Shown here piece by piece: positions 16,659-24,501 of a stretch of DNA of 64,000 nt. Origin of the DNA: Zoogloeaceae bacterium (GTDB lineage Bacteria > Pseudomonadota > Gammaproteobacteria > Burkholderiales > Rhodocyclaceae); contig JACKLZ010000003.1 in the NCBI GenBank assembly GCA_024235675.1, forward strand, positions 434,001 through 498,000. The letters are read 5' to 3'. Position 1 is the first letter of the stretch, and the number at the start of each line of letters is the position of its first letter. The translations under genes were made by a program, and so were the position numbers. The notes under the pieces were generated by a model. The model searched no databases, was not told the DNA's origin, and saw nothing but the letters and a program-made list of their open reading frames with translations.

Positions 16659-18848
16659 ATGAGACTGACGCTGATTTCAGCTGCCCTGGCACTAGCGTTC
16701 GGCATGTCCGGCGTGGTGCAGGCCAACCCGGTGGTCAATGGCGACCATGCGGGGCGTGGTTCAGGCAACGACACGGTGGAGCAGACCGCCACCGCCACAT
16801 CCACGCAAGGCAACGGGCCAAACGCCAATGAGTATTCGAGTGTGTCGGTCGGCTCGGCCAACACCACCGAGACGGATCTTCACAATGACAAGAGCAGTGG
16901 CGACTCCCGCGACAACCAGGGGATGGCCACCGCGCAGGACTATGGCAACGCCGCAGCCAACAACGGCGGGATTGCCACCACCACCTTCGACAACGCCTTC
17001 AACACCAACAAGGCGGTTGCGGTCAGCAAGCTCGAAGGCACGGTAACCAACAACCGCATCTGGAACATCGGCAACACGGTCAGCAATTTGGGCAATGCCA
17101 ACGGCGCTCACGGCGGCGCGGCCGGTGATGGCGGCAACGGCACCGGCGGTAATGGCACCGGTGGCAACGCCACGGGCGGCTCAGGCGGTGACGGTGGCAA
17201 CGCCGGCAACGGCGGGTCCGGCGGCCATGGCGGCTCGGGCGGTAGCGCCACCAATGGCAGCGCCAGCGCGGGTGCGGTCACGAACGGCGGCGCCACGAAT
17301 GGTAGCGCCACCGCCGGCAATGGCGGCAACGGCGGCGCAGCCCGCGATGCGGCAGGCGCCAACGGCGGCGACAGCGGCATGGCGAATGCCACCGGCGGCA
17401 ACGGCGGCACTGGCAACGGCGGTGACGGCTACGGCGGCAAAGGCTGGGGCGGTGACGGCGGTAAAGGCAGTGGCGGCGATGGCGGCCTGGCTCAGGGCGG
17501 CGCTGGCGGTGCCGGCGGTTCCGGCAGCGGCGGCGACAGCGGCTACGCCAATGGTGGCAGCGGCGGCAATACCGCCAACGCATCCGGTGGCTCGGGCGGC
17601 AGTGGCGGCTCGGGCGGTAGCGGTGGCAGCACCGGCAATGCGTCGGCCGGTAGCGGCGGTGACGGCGGCTACGGTGGCGACGGTGGGACCGGCTCCGGCT
17701 ACGGTGGCAAGGGCTATGCCCACACCGGCGCCGATGGCGGCACCTCCAGCGCGTCATCCACCGGTTCAGGCGGCAGCTCGCACAACGATGGTGGTAGCGG
17801 TGGCCAGTCGATGGCCAACGCCGGCAACACCTCCGGCGGCGCGTCCGGCCTCGGCGGCACCACCGGCAACCAAGGCAACGGCGGTGCCGGCGCCGACGGC
17901 GGCACGGGTGGTAACGGCGGCGGCAGCAACACCGGCAACGGGACCGGCGCAGGCGGCGCAAGCGGCAATGTGACCGCGTCTAGCGGTGCGGGTGCCGGCG
18001 GCAGTGGCACGGGCACCGGCGGCAACGGCAGCTCGGGCCTGGCGACGTCGACTGGTGGCTCTGCCGATACCGCCACCTCGATGGCCAACGGTGGCGCGGG
18101 TTCAGGCACCGGTGGCAATGGTGCGGCCGGCGCGGCCGGCGCGAATGGTGCTGCAGCGACCAACACCGCAGCGGCCGGCGCAGCGGGTGCCGTAGGTGCC
18201 GCGGGCGCGACCGCAAGCAACAGCGGTGGCGCCGGTGCCATGGGCACCAGTGGTGCGGGTGGTGGCGGTGCAGCGGCTGCGGGTGCGGCCGGTGGTATTG
18301 CCTCCAGCGCAGGCGCAACCGGTACTGGCGGCGATGGCGCCGTGGGTAATGGTGGCCAAGGCAATGGTGCAGTCGGCAATGGCGGCGCCGGAGGTATGGC
18401 GACCAACGCCAGTGGTGCCGGCGGAGCGGGTGGCATGGCCCAGAACACGGGTGGTGCCGGCGGCGACGGTGGCATGGCCAGTAACGGCAGCGCGACCAAC
18501 GGCAGCGCCAGCTCGCAGGCGACCAACGGCAGCGCCACCGGCGGGACCGGTGCGGTTGCGGCCGCAGGCGCCCAGGGCGGCGAAGGCGGCGACGGCGGCA
18601 CGGGCCAGGGTGGCACGGGCGGCACGGGCAACGGTGCGGTTGGCAACGGCGCCACCGGCGGCCAGGGCGGCGCTGGCGGTGCAGGCGGCACGCTGATGGT
18701 CGATGGCGGCATGTTCAACATGTCCAATGCCATCACCGGCAGCTTCACCAACGGGGCGGGGATCATGGTGTCAAGCCAGAACTCCGGGATGTCTTCACTG
18801 GTTCAGCAAAGTGTCAATGTTCAGGCCAACCTGAACGTCGGTCGCTGA
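16659..18848 (+). CDS. Giant glycine-rich repeat exported protein 1
   Basis: 729-aa secreted protein with a clear signal peptide (VVQA before NPVVNG, cut at ~22/23). Three parts: an Asn/Thr-rich N-terminal domain (23-~145) holding GSGNDTVEQTATA, QDYGNAAANNGG and AFNTNKAVAVSKL; a ~540-residue region of Gly-Gly-Asn, Gly-Gly-Asp and Gly-Gly-Ser/Ala repeats; and a C-terminal ~45-residue cap (NMSNAITGSFTNGAGIMVSS, then QQSVNVQANLNVGR). There is no Cys. The ATG at 16659 has AAGGGA upstream; an earlier in-frame ATG (16572) overlaps the putative promoter. It is a paralogue of the next gene, 22 bases downstream. Function unrecognised; likely a structural surface or fibre protein. Confidence 0.85.
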   Translation: MRLTLISAALALAFGMSGVVQANPVVNGDHAGRGSGNDTVEQTATATSTQGNGPNANEYSSVSVGSANTTETDLHNDKSSGDSRDNQGMATAQDYGNAAANNGGIATTTFDNAFNTNKAVAVSKLEGTVTNNRIWNIGNTVSNLGNANGAHGGAAGDGGNGTGGNGTGGNATGGSGGDGGNAGNGGSGGHGGSGGSATNGSASAGAVTNGGATNGSATAGNGGNGGAARDAAGANGGDSGMANATGGNGGTGNGGDGYGGKGWGGDGGKGSGGDGGLAQGGAGGAGGSGSGGDSGYANGGSGGNTANASGGSGGSGGSGGSGGSTGNASAGSGGDGGYGGDGGTGSGYGGKGYAHTGADGGTSSASSTGSGGSSHNDGGSGGQSMANAGNTSGGASGLGGTTGNQGNGGAGADGGTGGNGGGSNTGNGTGAGGASGNVTASSGAGAGGSGTGTGGNGSSGLATSTGGSADTATSMANGGAGSGTGGNGAAGAAGANGAAATNTAAAGAAGAVGAAGATASNSGGAGAMGTSGAGGGGAAAAGAAGGIASSAGATGTGGDGAVGNGGQGNGAVGNGGAGGMATNASGAGGAGGMAQNTGGAGGDGGMASNGSATNGSASSQATNGSATGGTGAVAAAGAQGGEGGDGGTGQGGTGGTGNGAVGNGATGGQGGAGGAGGTLMVDGGMFNMSNAITGSFTNGAGIMVSSQNSGMSSLVQQSVNVQANLNVGR

Positions 18849-18870
18849 TCAATTGACAGGAGATAGTGCG

Positions 18871-21063
18871 ATGAAACTCACAATCATGTCATCAGCATTG
18901 GCGCTGGCGTTCGGGCTGTCGGCCCCCGTCTTTGCCAATCCGGTGGTCAATGGCGAAAACGCGGCTCGCGGTAGCGGCAACGACACCGTGACCCAGACCG
19001 CCACGGCCAACAATACGCAGGGAGACGGCCCCAATGCCAATGAGTACTCCCAAACAAAGGTCAATTCGTTCAACCGCACGCGGACCGATACCGACAACGA
19101 CAAGAGTACGGGCAATGACCGGGATAACGCCGGTCAGGCCATGGCTCAGGACTACGGTAACGCCGCGGCCAACAACGGAGGAATGGCAACCAGCAACTTC
19201 TCCAATGCCTTCAACACCTCCAAGGCGATTGCCGTCAGCAAGCTGTCGGGCATCGTCACCGACAACCGGATCAACAACATCGGTAACGTCGTGAGCAACT
19301 CTGGTAGCGCCACCGGCGCGGCCGGTGGTCGCGGCGGCGCCGGTGGCGACGGGTACGGTGGTGCCGGTTATGGCGGCGCAGGTAACGGCGGCAACGGCGG
19401 CAACGCTGGCGACGGCGGCGACGGTGGCAATGGTGGTAACGGTGGCAACGGCGGCTATGCCAACAATGGCTCCGCGTCGGCCGGCAACGCCACCAACGGC
19501 AGCGCCAGCAATGGCGGCGCGACCGCCGGCGACGGTGGCAACGGTGGTGCAGCCAGCGGTGCTCACGGTGCCAACGGCGGCAATTCCGGTGATGCGACGG
19601 CCTACGGCGGCGCCGGCGGTGCCGGCAACGGCGGTAACGGCACCGGCGGTGGCGGCTACGGCGGCAACGGCGGCTGGGCCTGGGGCGGCGATGGCGGTAC
19701 GGCCAACGGTGGCTACGGCGGCGCAGGTGGTGGCGGTGACGGAGGCAACTCCGGCGGCGCGACCGGCGGCGGCGGCGGCAACACCGGCAACGCGGCTGGC
19801 GGTAACGGCGGCAACGGTGGCTCCGGCGGCTCAGGGGGTTCGACCGGCTATGCTACCGGTGGCGACGGCGGCGATGGCGGTGACGGCGGCTACGGCGCGA
19901 CCGGCACCGGCACCGGCGGCTGGTCTGGCGCCGGCACGCATGCCGGCGGTGGCAGTGCGACCGGGACCGATTCGGCCAGTGGCGGCTCCAGCCATAACGA
20001 TGGTGGCGCAGGCGGTGCGAGCACGGCCAGCGCTGGCATGAGCACCGGTGGCGCCTCTGGCGACGGCGGTCTGACCGGCAACCAGGGCAACGGTGGCATG
20101 GCCAGTGGCGGCAGCGCCACCGGCGGCAATGGTGGCGGTGGCAACACCGGCAACACCACCGGCGACGGTGGCGCATCCGGCGCGTCGTCAGCCACCAGCA
20201 CCGCCAATGCCGGCGGCAACGCCGATGGCACGGGTGGCGCCGGGACTGGCGGCGGATCGTCGGCCAACAGTGGTTCAGCCAACGGCGCGATGGCCTCGGC
20301 CACGGGCGGCACCGGCACCGGCAACGGTGGCGATGGCGCAGCCGGTGCAAATGCCGGCGCAGGTGCCGCGGCAACCAATACCGCAGGTGCTGGAGCTGGC
20401 GGAGCGCAAGGCGCCGCTGGCGCAGGCGGAACCAATACGGCGGGCAACGGTGCGGCCGGTAGCAGTGGCATGGCCGGCGCCGGTGCAGCAGCGGCCGGTG
20501 GCGTAGGCGGTGATGCCGCCAGCGCAGGTGCCATGGCACAAGGCGGTGCCGGTGCTGTCGGCAACGGCGGTGTCGGTAACGGCGCCGATGGCAATGGTGG
20601 CGCAGGCGGCGCAGCCCAGAACGCATCGGGTGAAGGCGGCGCTGGCGGTATGGCCTCCAACGCTGGCGGTGCGGGCGGTAACGGTGGTGCAGCTACCAAC
20701 GGCAGCGCGACCAACGGCGGTGCCACATCGACCGCCAGCAACGGCAACGCGACCGCGGGCAGCGGTGCGACCGGTGCGGTTGGCGCAACCGGCGGGGCCG
20801 GTGGCGAAGGCGGCACGGGCGAAGGTGGTCAGGGCGGCAACGGTGTGGCCGGCGTCGGTAACGGCGCAATCGGCGGCAGCGGTGGTGCCGGGGGCGCCGG
20901 CGGCATGGTCAGTGTGACCGCCGGGACTTTCGACATGTCCAACGCCATCTCCAGCAGCTTCACCAATGGGGCGGGGATTGTGGTCTCGAGCCAGAACTCC
21001 GGTATGTCCTCACTGGTGCAGCAGAGTGTGAACGTGCAGGCCAATCTCAACGTAGGCCGATAA
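18871..21063 (+). CDS. Giant glycine-rich repeat exported protein 2
   Basis: 730-aa paralogue of the preceding protein, nearly identical in length. The signal peptide ends VFA before NPVVNGEN. The N-terminal domain matches protein 1 closely (GSGNDTVTQTATA, QDYGNAAANNGG, AFNTSKAIAVSKL, VVSNSGSATGAAGG). The centre has (GGN)n/(GGD)n runs such as GGNGGNGGNAGDGGDGGNGG. The C-terminal ~30 residues are almost the same as in protein 1 (NGAGIVVSSQNSGMSSLVQQ). The start has a CAGGAGA ribosome site. The two may be co-subunits of one surface structure. Confidence 0.85.
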   Translation: MKLTIMSSALALAFGLSAPVFANPVVNGENAARGSGNDTVTQTATANNTQGDGPNANEYSQTKVNSFNRTRTDTDNDKSTGNDRDNAGQAMAQDYGNAAANNGGMATSNFSNAFNTSKAIAVSKLSGIVTDNRINNIGNVVSNSGSATGAAGGRGGAGGDGYGGAGYGGAGNGGNGGNAGDGGDGGNGGNGGNGGYANNGSASAGNATNGSASNGGATAGDGGNGGAASGAHGANGGNSGDATAYGGAGGAGNGGNGTGGGGYGGNGGWAWGGDGGTANGGYGGAGGGGDGGNSGGATGGGGGNTGNAAGGNGGNGGSGGSGGSTGYATGGDGGDGGDGGYGATGTGTGGWSGAGTHAGGGSATGTDSASGGSSHNDGGAGGASTASAGMSTGGASGDGGLTGNQGNGGMASGGSATGGNGGGGNTGNTTGDGGASGASSATSTANAGGNADGTGGAGTGGGSSANSGSANGAMASATGGTGTGNGGDGAAGANAGAGAAATNTAGAGAGGAQGAAGAGGTNTAGNGAAGSSGMAGAGAAAAGGVGGDAASAGAMAQGGAGAVGNGGVGNGADGNGGAGGAAQNASGEGGAGGMASNAGGAGGNGGAATNGSATNGGATSTASNGNATAGSGATGAVGATGGAGGEGGTGEGGQGGNGVAGVGNGAIGGSGGAGGAGGMVSVTAGTFDMSNAISSSFTNGAGIVVSSQNSGMSSLVQQSVNVQANLNVGR

Positions 21064-21129
21064 CCGGGACGGCCGGCCAGGGGCGGTATGCGCCGCTGGC
21101 CGGCATGTGTTCGGAGAGGAGGGACGGCC

Positions 21130-21525
21130 ATGACTCGATTTCTTGATGTGATACCCCGCGTGCTTGTGGTGGTGTTGCCGGCCTTGGTGATGATGTCACC
21201 CGCACAGGCCGAACCCGACGAGCCCGAAGGCTTCCTGAGCCCGACGCCAGCGCGTGTGCTGGCCCCCGCGCCGATGATGACGCTGGGTAGCGGGCCGGTG
21301 TCCGACAGCGCGCTGGATGTGCGCCGTGGCGGCACCGAGACACTCAACGACATGGATCTGGATGGCGTGGTCTCCGGCAACCATGCGTCAAACCTGATGA
21401 CCGGGCAGAACGTGGTGACTGACGGATCGCTGAGCGGCAATGCCGGACTGGCGACCGTGGTGCAGAACACGGGCAACAACGTGTTGATCCAGAACGCCAC
21501 CATCGTGAACATCCGCCTGGAGTGA
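21130..21525 (+). CDS. Small exported protein with double-glycine-like motif
   Basis: 131-aa protein. The signal peptide (~1-27) ends SPAQA. After a Pro/Ala-rich linker comes VSDSALDVRRGG (residues 57-68), resembling a double-glycine leader. The remaining ~63 residues (DMDLDGVVSGNHASNLM, then VVQNTGNNVLIQNATI) are Asn/Gln/Val-rich and echo the C-terminal caps of the giant proteins. The ribosome site GGAGAGGAGGG is strong. It ends overlapping the region of the C39 peptidase start. It could be a minor fibre subunit or nucleator; no named family recognised. Confidence 0.75.
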   Translation: MTRFLDVIPRVLVVVLPALVMMSPAQAEPDEPEGFLSPTPARVLAPAPMMTLGSGPVSDSALDVRRGGTETLNDMDLDGVVSGNHASNLMTGQNVVTDGSLSGNAGLATVVQNTGNNVLIQNATIVNIRLE

Positions 21526-21530
21526 AGGCC

Positions 21531-22214
21531 ATGCGCTGGACTGCCGTGATGTTCGGATTGGTGCTGCCCTGCCTGATGTCAGGGCCGCTGAGAGCGGGAC
21601 AAATGAGTTTTCCCATCGATGTGGTGGGCCCGTACACGGTGTCGGTGACCAGCCTCAAAGAGGCGCGTCACATGTCCACCTTGCGCCAGCAGTACGACTT
21701 CAGTTGCGGCTCGGCGGCGCTGGCCACCTTGCTGACCCACCACTACGGGCAGCGCGTCAGCGAGCAGGAGGTGTTCGTGGCGATGTTTCGTCGCGGCGAC
21801 CAGGCCAAGATCCGGGCCGAAGGGTTTTCACTGCTCGACATGAAGCAGTATCTGGCCGATCGGGGCTACCAGGCCGACGGTTTCGAGGCACCGCTTGAGG
21901 CGCTGGCCTCGGTGGGCGTGCCGGCGATCACCTTGGTGAATGAAAACGGCTACAACCATTTCGTGGTGGTGAAGGGGCTGCGCGATGGCCGCGTGCTGCT
22001 GGGCGATCCGGCTTTCGGCACGCGAGCGATGTCGCGCGCGGCGTTTGAGCGTATCGCGCAGGAGAAGATCCTGTTCGTGATCCGCTCCCATCAGGACGTG
22101 GCGAGTTTCAACGCGGCCAAGGATTGGCGTTTTGCGCCACGCGCGCCCCTCCATTTCGGACTGCGTGCGCCGCTCGACATGGTGCGCTTCGCGCGCTCGG
22201 TCGGCGATTTTTGA
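21531..22214 (+). CDS. C39 family cysteine peptidase (FapD-like)
   Basis: 227-aa exported C39 protease. A hydrophobic N-terminus (1-22) acts as signal peptide or anchor. The catalytic set is visible: Gln53/54 (oxyanion), Cys59 in YDFSCGSAAL, His143 in NGYNHFVVVKG, Asp159 in LLGDPAFG. There is no ABC transporter fused, unlike bacteriocin exporters; stand-alone periplasmic C39 proteases occur as FapD in Pseudomonas amyloid operons. A GTG at 21522 is an alternative start, but GGAG eight bases before the ATG favours 21531. The neighbours on both sides have GG motifs fit to be substrates. Confidence 0.88.
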   Translation: MRWTAVMFGLVLPCLMSGPLRAGQMSFPIDVVGPYTVSVTSLKEARHMSTLRQQYDFSCGSAALATLLTHHYGQRVSEQEVFVAMFRRGDQAKIRAEGFSLLDMKQYLADRGYQADGFEAPLEALASVGVPAITLVNENGYNHFVVVKGLRDGRVLLGDPAFGTRAMSRAAFERIAQEKILFVIRSHQDVASFNAAKDWRFAPRAPLHFGLRAPLDMVRFARSVGDF

Positions 22215-22268
22215 ATGAGGGTTCTTCCGCCGGTGGCCGCATGGCTGCGGTGGAGGAAGGAGAAGAAC

Positions 22269-23099
22269 ATGGAGCGCAATCATCAGTGCCGGCAATGGCG
22301 GGGAGGGCTTCTGGCGCTCCTCGCCTGCACGGTCGCGTGGCCAGTCGCCGCGCAGCAGACGCGCCTGAGCGAGTTTTCAGCGCCCCCGCAGTGGCGGGTG
22401 GTCAGCGCGCAGCGCCTCGACCAGATCCGCGGCGGTTTCGACATGCCGGCCTTGAAGCTGCGCCTGTCTTTCGGGCTGGAGCAGTCGGTGCTGGTCAACG
22501 GCGAACTGGTGGCCCGCACGGTGCTCAACATCGAGCAGCTGCGCCAGGCGGTTGCGACGCAGATCGAGGCGACGCGGACGAGCGTGCTCGACACCACCGC
22601 CGGGCTGAACGCGCAGATCCAGGCGCAGGTGGCCGAGCAATTGCGGGCGGTGGGGCTGCGCACGACCACGATCAACGCGACGAGCAGCCAGGCCCAGGCC
22701 GAGGCGGCTCAGGCGCTGGCGGCCTTGCCGGCGGCAACGCCCGCGACGCCGGCTGAGGCGACGGTGGATCAGGGCGTAGTGTCCCAGCCAATGGTGGCGG
22801 CCAATGAGGGCGCAGGCAGCGGCGCGGTGGTGACGCCGGTGCAGGTGCTCAGCCCGGATGCGCAGGCGCCGGTGACGACGCCGGTGACGGTGGTACAGAA
22901 CGGCTCTGGCAATATGGTCAGCAGCGCGAGCGTGGTGGGCAATGATGCGCTGACCACGGTCATTCAGAACTCGCTGGACAACCAGCGCATTCAGGTGCTG
23001 ACCGAAGTCAGCGCCTCGGCCAACAGTTTGCAGATTCTGCGGGCGATGAACATGGGTGCGACCATCCGGGAAGGTGTGATTAATTCCTTGCGGCGTTGA
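22269..23099 (+). CDS. Exported protein with double-glycine-like motif and QN-rich C-terminus
   Basis: 276-aa protein. A signal peptide at 1-28 ends WPVAA. Residues 45-56 read VSAQRLDQIRGG, followed by a strand-rich piece (LKLRLSFGLEQSVLVNGELV), a helical region rich in Ala/Gln (~80-150), a Pro/Ala/Thr linker, and an Asn/Gln/Ser/Val-rich C-terminus (VVQNGSGNMVSSASVVGN; VIQNSLDNQRIQVLTE). The ATG at 22269 has AGGAAGGAGAAG upstream; the earlier in-frame ATG at 22215 lacks a good site. Last gene of the operon, before a strong terminator. Confidence 0.75.
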   Translation: MERNHQCRQWRGGLLALLACTVAWPVAAQQTRLSEFSAPPQWRVVSAQRLDQIRGGFDMPALKLRLSFGLEQSVLVNGELVARTVLNIEQLRQAVATQIEATRTSVLDTTAGLNAQIQAQVAEQLRAVGLRTTTINATSSQAQAEAAQALAALPAATPATPAEATVDQGVVSQPMVAANEGAGSGAVVTPVQVLSPDAQAPVTTPVTVVQNGSGNMVSSASVVGNDALTTVIQNSLDNQRIQVLTEVSASANSLQILRAMNMGATIREGVINSLRR

Positions 23100-23142
23100 G
23101 GGGTTGCTGCCGGCCCGGAGCCCTTGCCGTGTCGCAGTGACG

Positions 23143-23180
23143 GAAAGCCCCGCCAGACTCTGTTTGGCGGGGCTTTCTTT
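23143..23180. terminator. Terminator between the glycine-rich operon and the FapF-like gene
   Basis: GAAAGCCCCGCCA pairs with TGGCGGGGCTTTC, followed by TTT on the plus side and preceded by an A-run-like sequence for the minus side. It can terminate both convergent operons. Confidence 0.85.
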
Positions 23181-23189
23181 GGGTGGCGC

Positions 23190-24476
23190 TTACAGCGTGA
23201 TCGGCATGCGCAGGGTGAGGGTCAGGTCGGGCGTGTCGCGCGTGACGCCGACCCCGAGCGAGACGTTGAGCGAGCGGTCTGCCGACAGGCGATAGGCGTA
23301 GCCGAACATCAGCGTGCCGAGCTGGACGCGGACGCCGAGCGGATCTTCCCGGCCGTTGATCCGGGTGCGGCCGACCGAGGCGTGATCGTAGCCAACGCTG
23401 AATGACGAGCGATCGTTGAGGGCCAGACCCATGCCGAAGTTGAACCCGAACACGCCGCCCGGCTGTACCGAGTCGAGCCGGGTGACGGTGACGTTGCCCG
23501 CGCCGTCGTCCTCCCGCAGCTTGAGGTCGGAGCGCTTGAAGCTGTACTGATAGTTGACGCCGCCGAAGAACACCACCGGGTCGGAGGGGAACAGGAAGGT
23601 TACGCCCGGCTGCAGCGAGTAGAAGCCCGAGCCGGTTGGCAGGTCACGCAACAGTCCGAGGCCACTGAAGCCGGGAATGCGCAACACCGTGGTGTCGAAC
23701 TGATCGGAACCGGTACGTGTCTTGAAGCGCAGAGAGGCGACATAGATCGGTTCGTTGGGCTCGGCCTGGTTGAGCTGATAGCGTGCCGTGAATTCCAGAT
23801 CGCCGAGGTGGCTGCCGGTGGTGTTGAAAACCTGATCGCTGCTGGCAGGTGTCGCCACCGGTCGGCTGATTGACTCGTCCGAGCGGTACACCCAGGGGAT
23901 TTTGGCTTCGAGCTCAAGCCGGTTGGTCAGGCCGGTGCGGGCGGTCAGCGCGGCCGTCCAGGTGTTGCGTTTGACCTCGCGAACATCGATCAGGCCGATC
24001 GTCAGGGCCGGAATCACCGTATAGCCCACCAGCGCCACGCGATTGGTGGATGCGTAGGAGTATTGCAGCGAGGGCTCGAGGATGATTGTTCCCGGAGGCG
24101 TCAGGATGCCGGGTTGATCGAAGATCTGTGCGACGGGTGCCGATTCGGTCCCTTGCTTCGTTTGAGGGCGCTGGCCGACCGTTTGCGGCGGGCTGGCTGT
24201 GGTGTCGCCGGGGCCGGTGGCGCGCAGCGTGCCCAGGCGGTCCATGCCGATTTCTCGACGCATGTCGTCCAGACGGGCCTCCTCTTGCTGCATCTGCTGG
24301 CGCAAGGCGTTCAACCGGCGGCTTTGTTCCTCCACCATGTGTTTGAGCTCTGTGAGCGTAGGCTCGGGCTTGGGGGGGCTTTCAGCTGCGGCCGGCGCGG
24401 CGACTACGCCGCCGAGGAGTATGGCCAGCGCTGCTGGATAGTGTGCCCGTGTCTGGTGCGCCGCTTTTATTCTCAT
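23190..24476 (-). CDS. FapF-like outer-membrane pore/transporter
   Basis: 428-aa protein. The signal peptide (1-31) ends APAAA. A coiled coil at ~40-75 (LKHMVEEQSRRLNALRQQMQ...) is followed by a flexible linker, then a beta-barrel domain from ~125 to the end with alternating hydrophobic strands (GTIILEPSLQYSYASTNRVA, YTVIPALTIGLIDVREVKRN, LTARTGLTNRLELEAKIPWV). This architecture and the EPSLQYSYASTNRV-type opening are those of FapF homologues, which secrete amyloid subunits through the outer membrane. It is convergent to the glycine-rich operon and 25 bases downstream of the sigma-54 activator gene. A ribosome site GGAGG precedes the ATG. Confidence 0.78.
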   Translation of the reverse strand: MRIKAAHQTRAHYPAALAILLGGVVAAPAAAESPPKPEPTLTELKHMVEEQSRRLNALRQQMQQEEARLDDMRREIGMDRLGTLRATGPGDTTASPPQTVGQRPQTKQGTESAPVAQIFDQPGILTPPGTIILEPSLQYSYASTNRVALVGYTVIPALTIGLIDVREVKRNTWTAALTARTGLTNRLELEAKIPWVYRSDESISRPVATPASSDQVFNTTGSHLGDLEFTARYQLNQAEPNEPIYVASLRFKTRTGSDQFDTTVLRIPGFSGLGLLRDLPTGSGFYSLQPGVTFLFPSDPVVFFGGVNYQYSFKRSDLKLREDDGAGNVTVTRLDSVQPGGVFGFNFGMGLALNDRSSFSVGYDHASVGRTRINGREDPLGVRVQLGTLMFGYAYRLSADRSLNVSLGVGVTRDTPDLTLTLRMPITL

Positions 24477-24501
24477 GGTGTCAGCCTCCGTGCTTGTCGG
24501 A

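Noticed and set aside
17714..18766. Long minus-strand frame (350 codons) opposite the first glycine-rich gene, and a similar one at 19890-20816
   Set aside because: The GGC/GCC periodic codons of the glycine-rich genes keep the antisense frames free of stops; the antisense products are Pro/Ala low-complexity without start signals or motifs.
17100..20900. Repeated GGCGGCAACGG-like units as a CRISPR or minisatellite array
   Set aside because: No constant repeat-spacer length; the units stay in frame with one open reading frame and encode Gly-Gly-X, so they are coding repeats.
23190..24476. The FapF-like gene as acetate kinase, a label sometimes attached to this family
   Set aside because: The sequence has a signal peptide, coiled coil and beta-barrel strands, and no kinase motifs.
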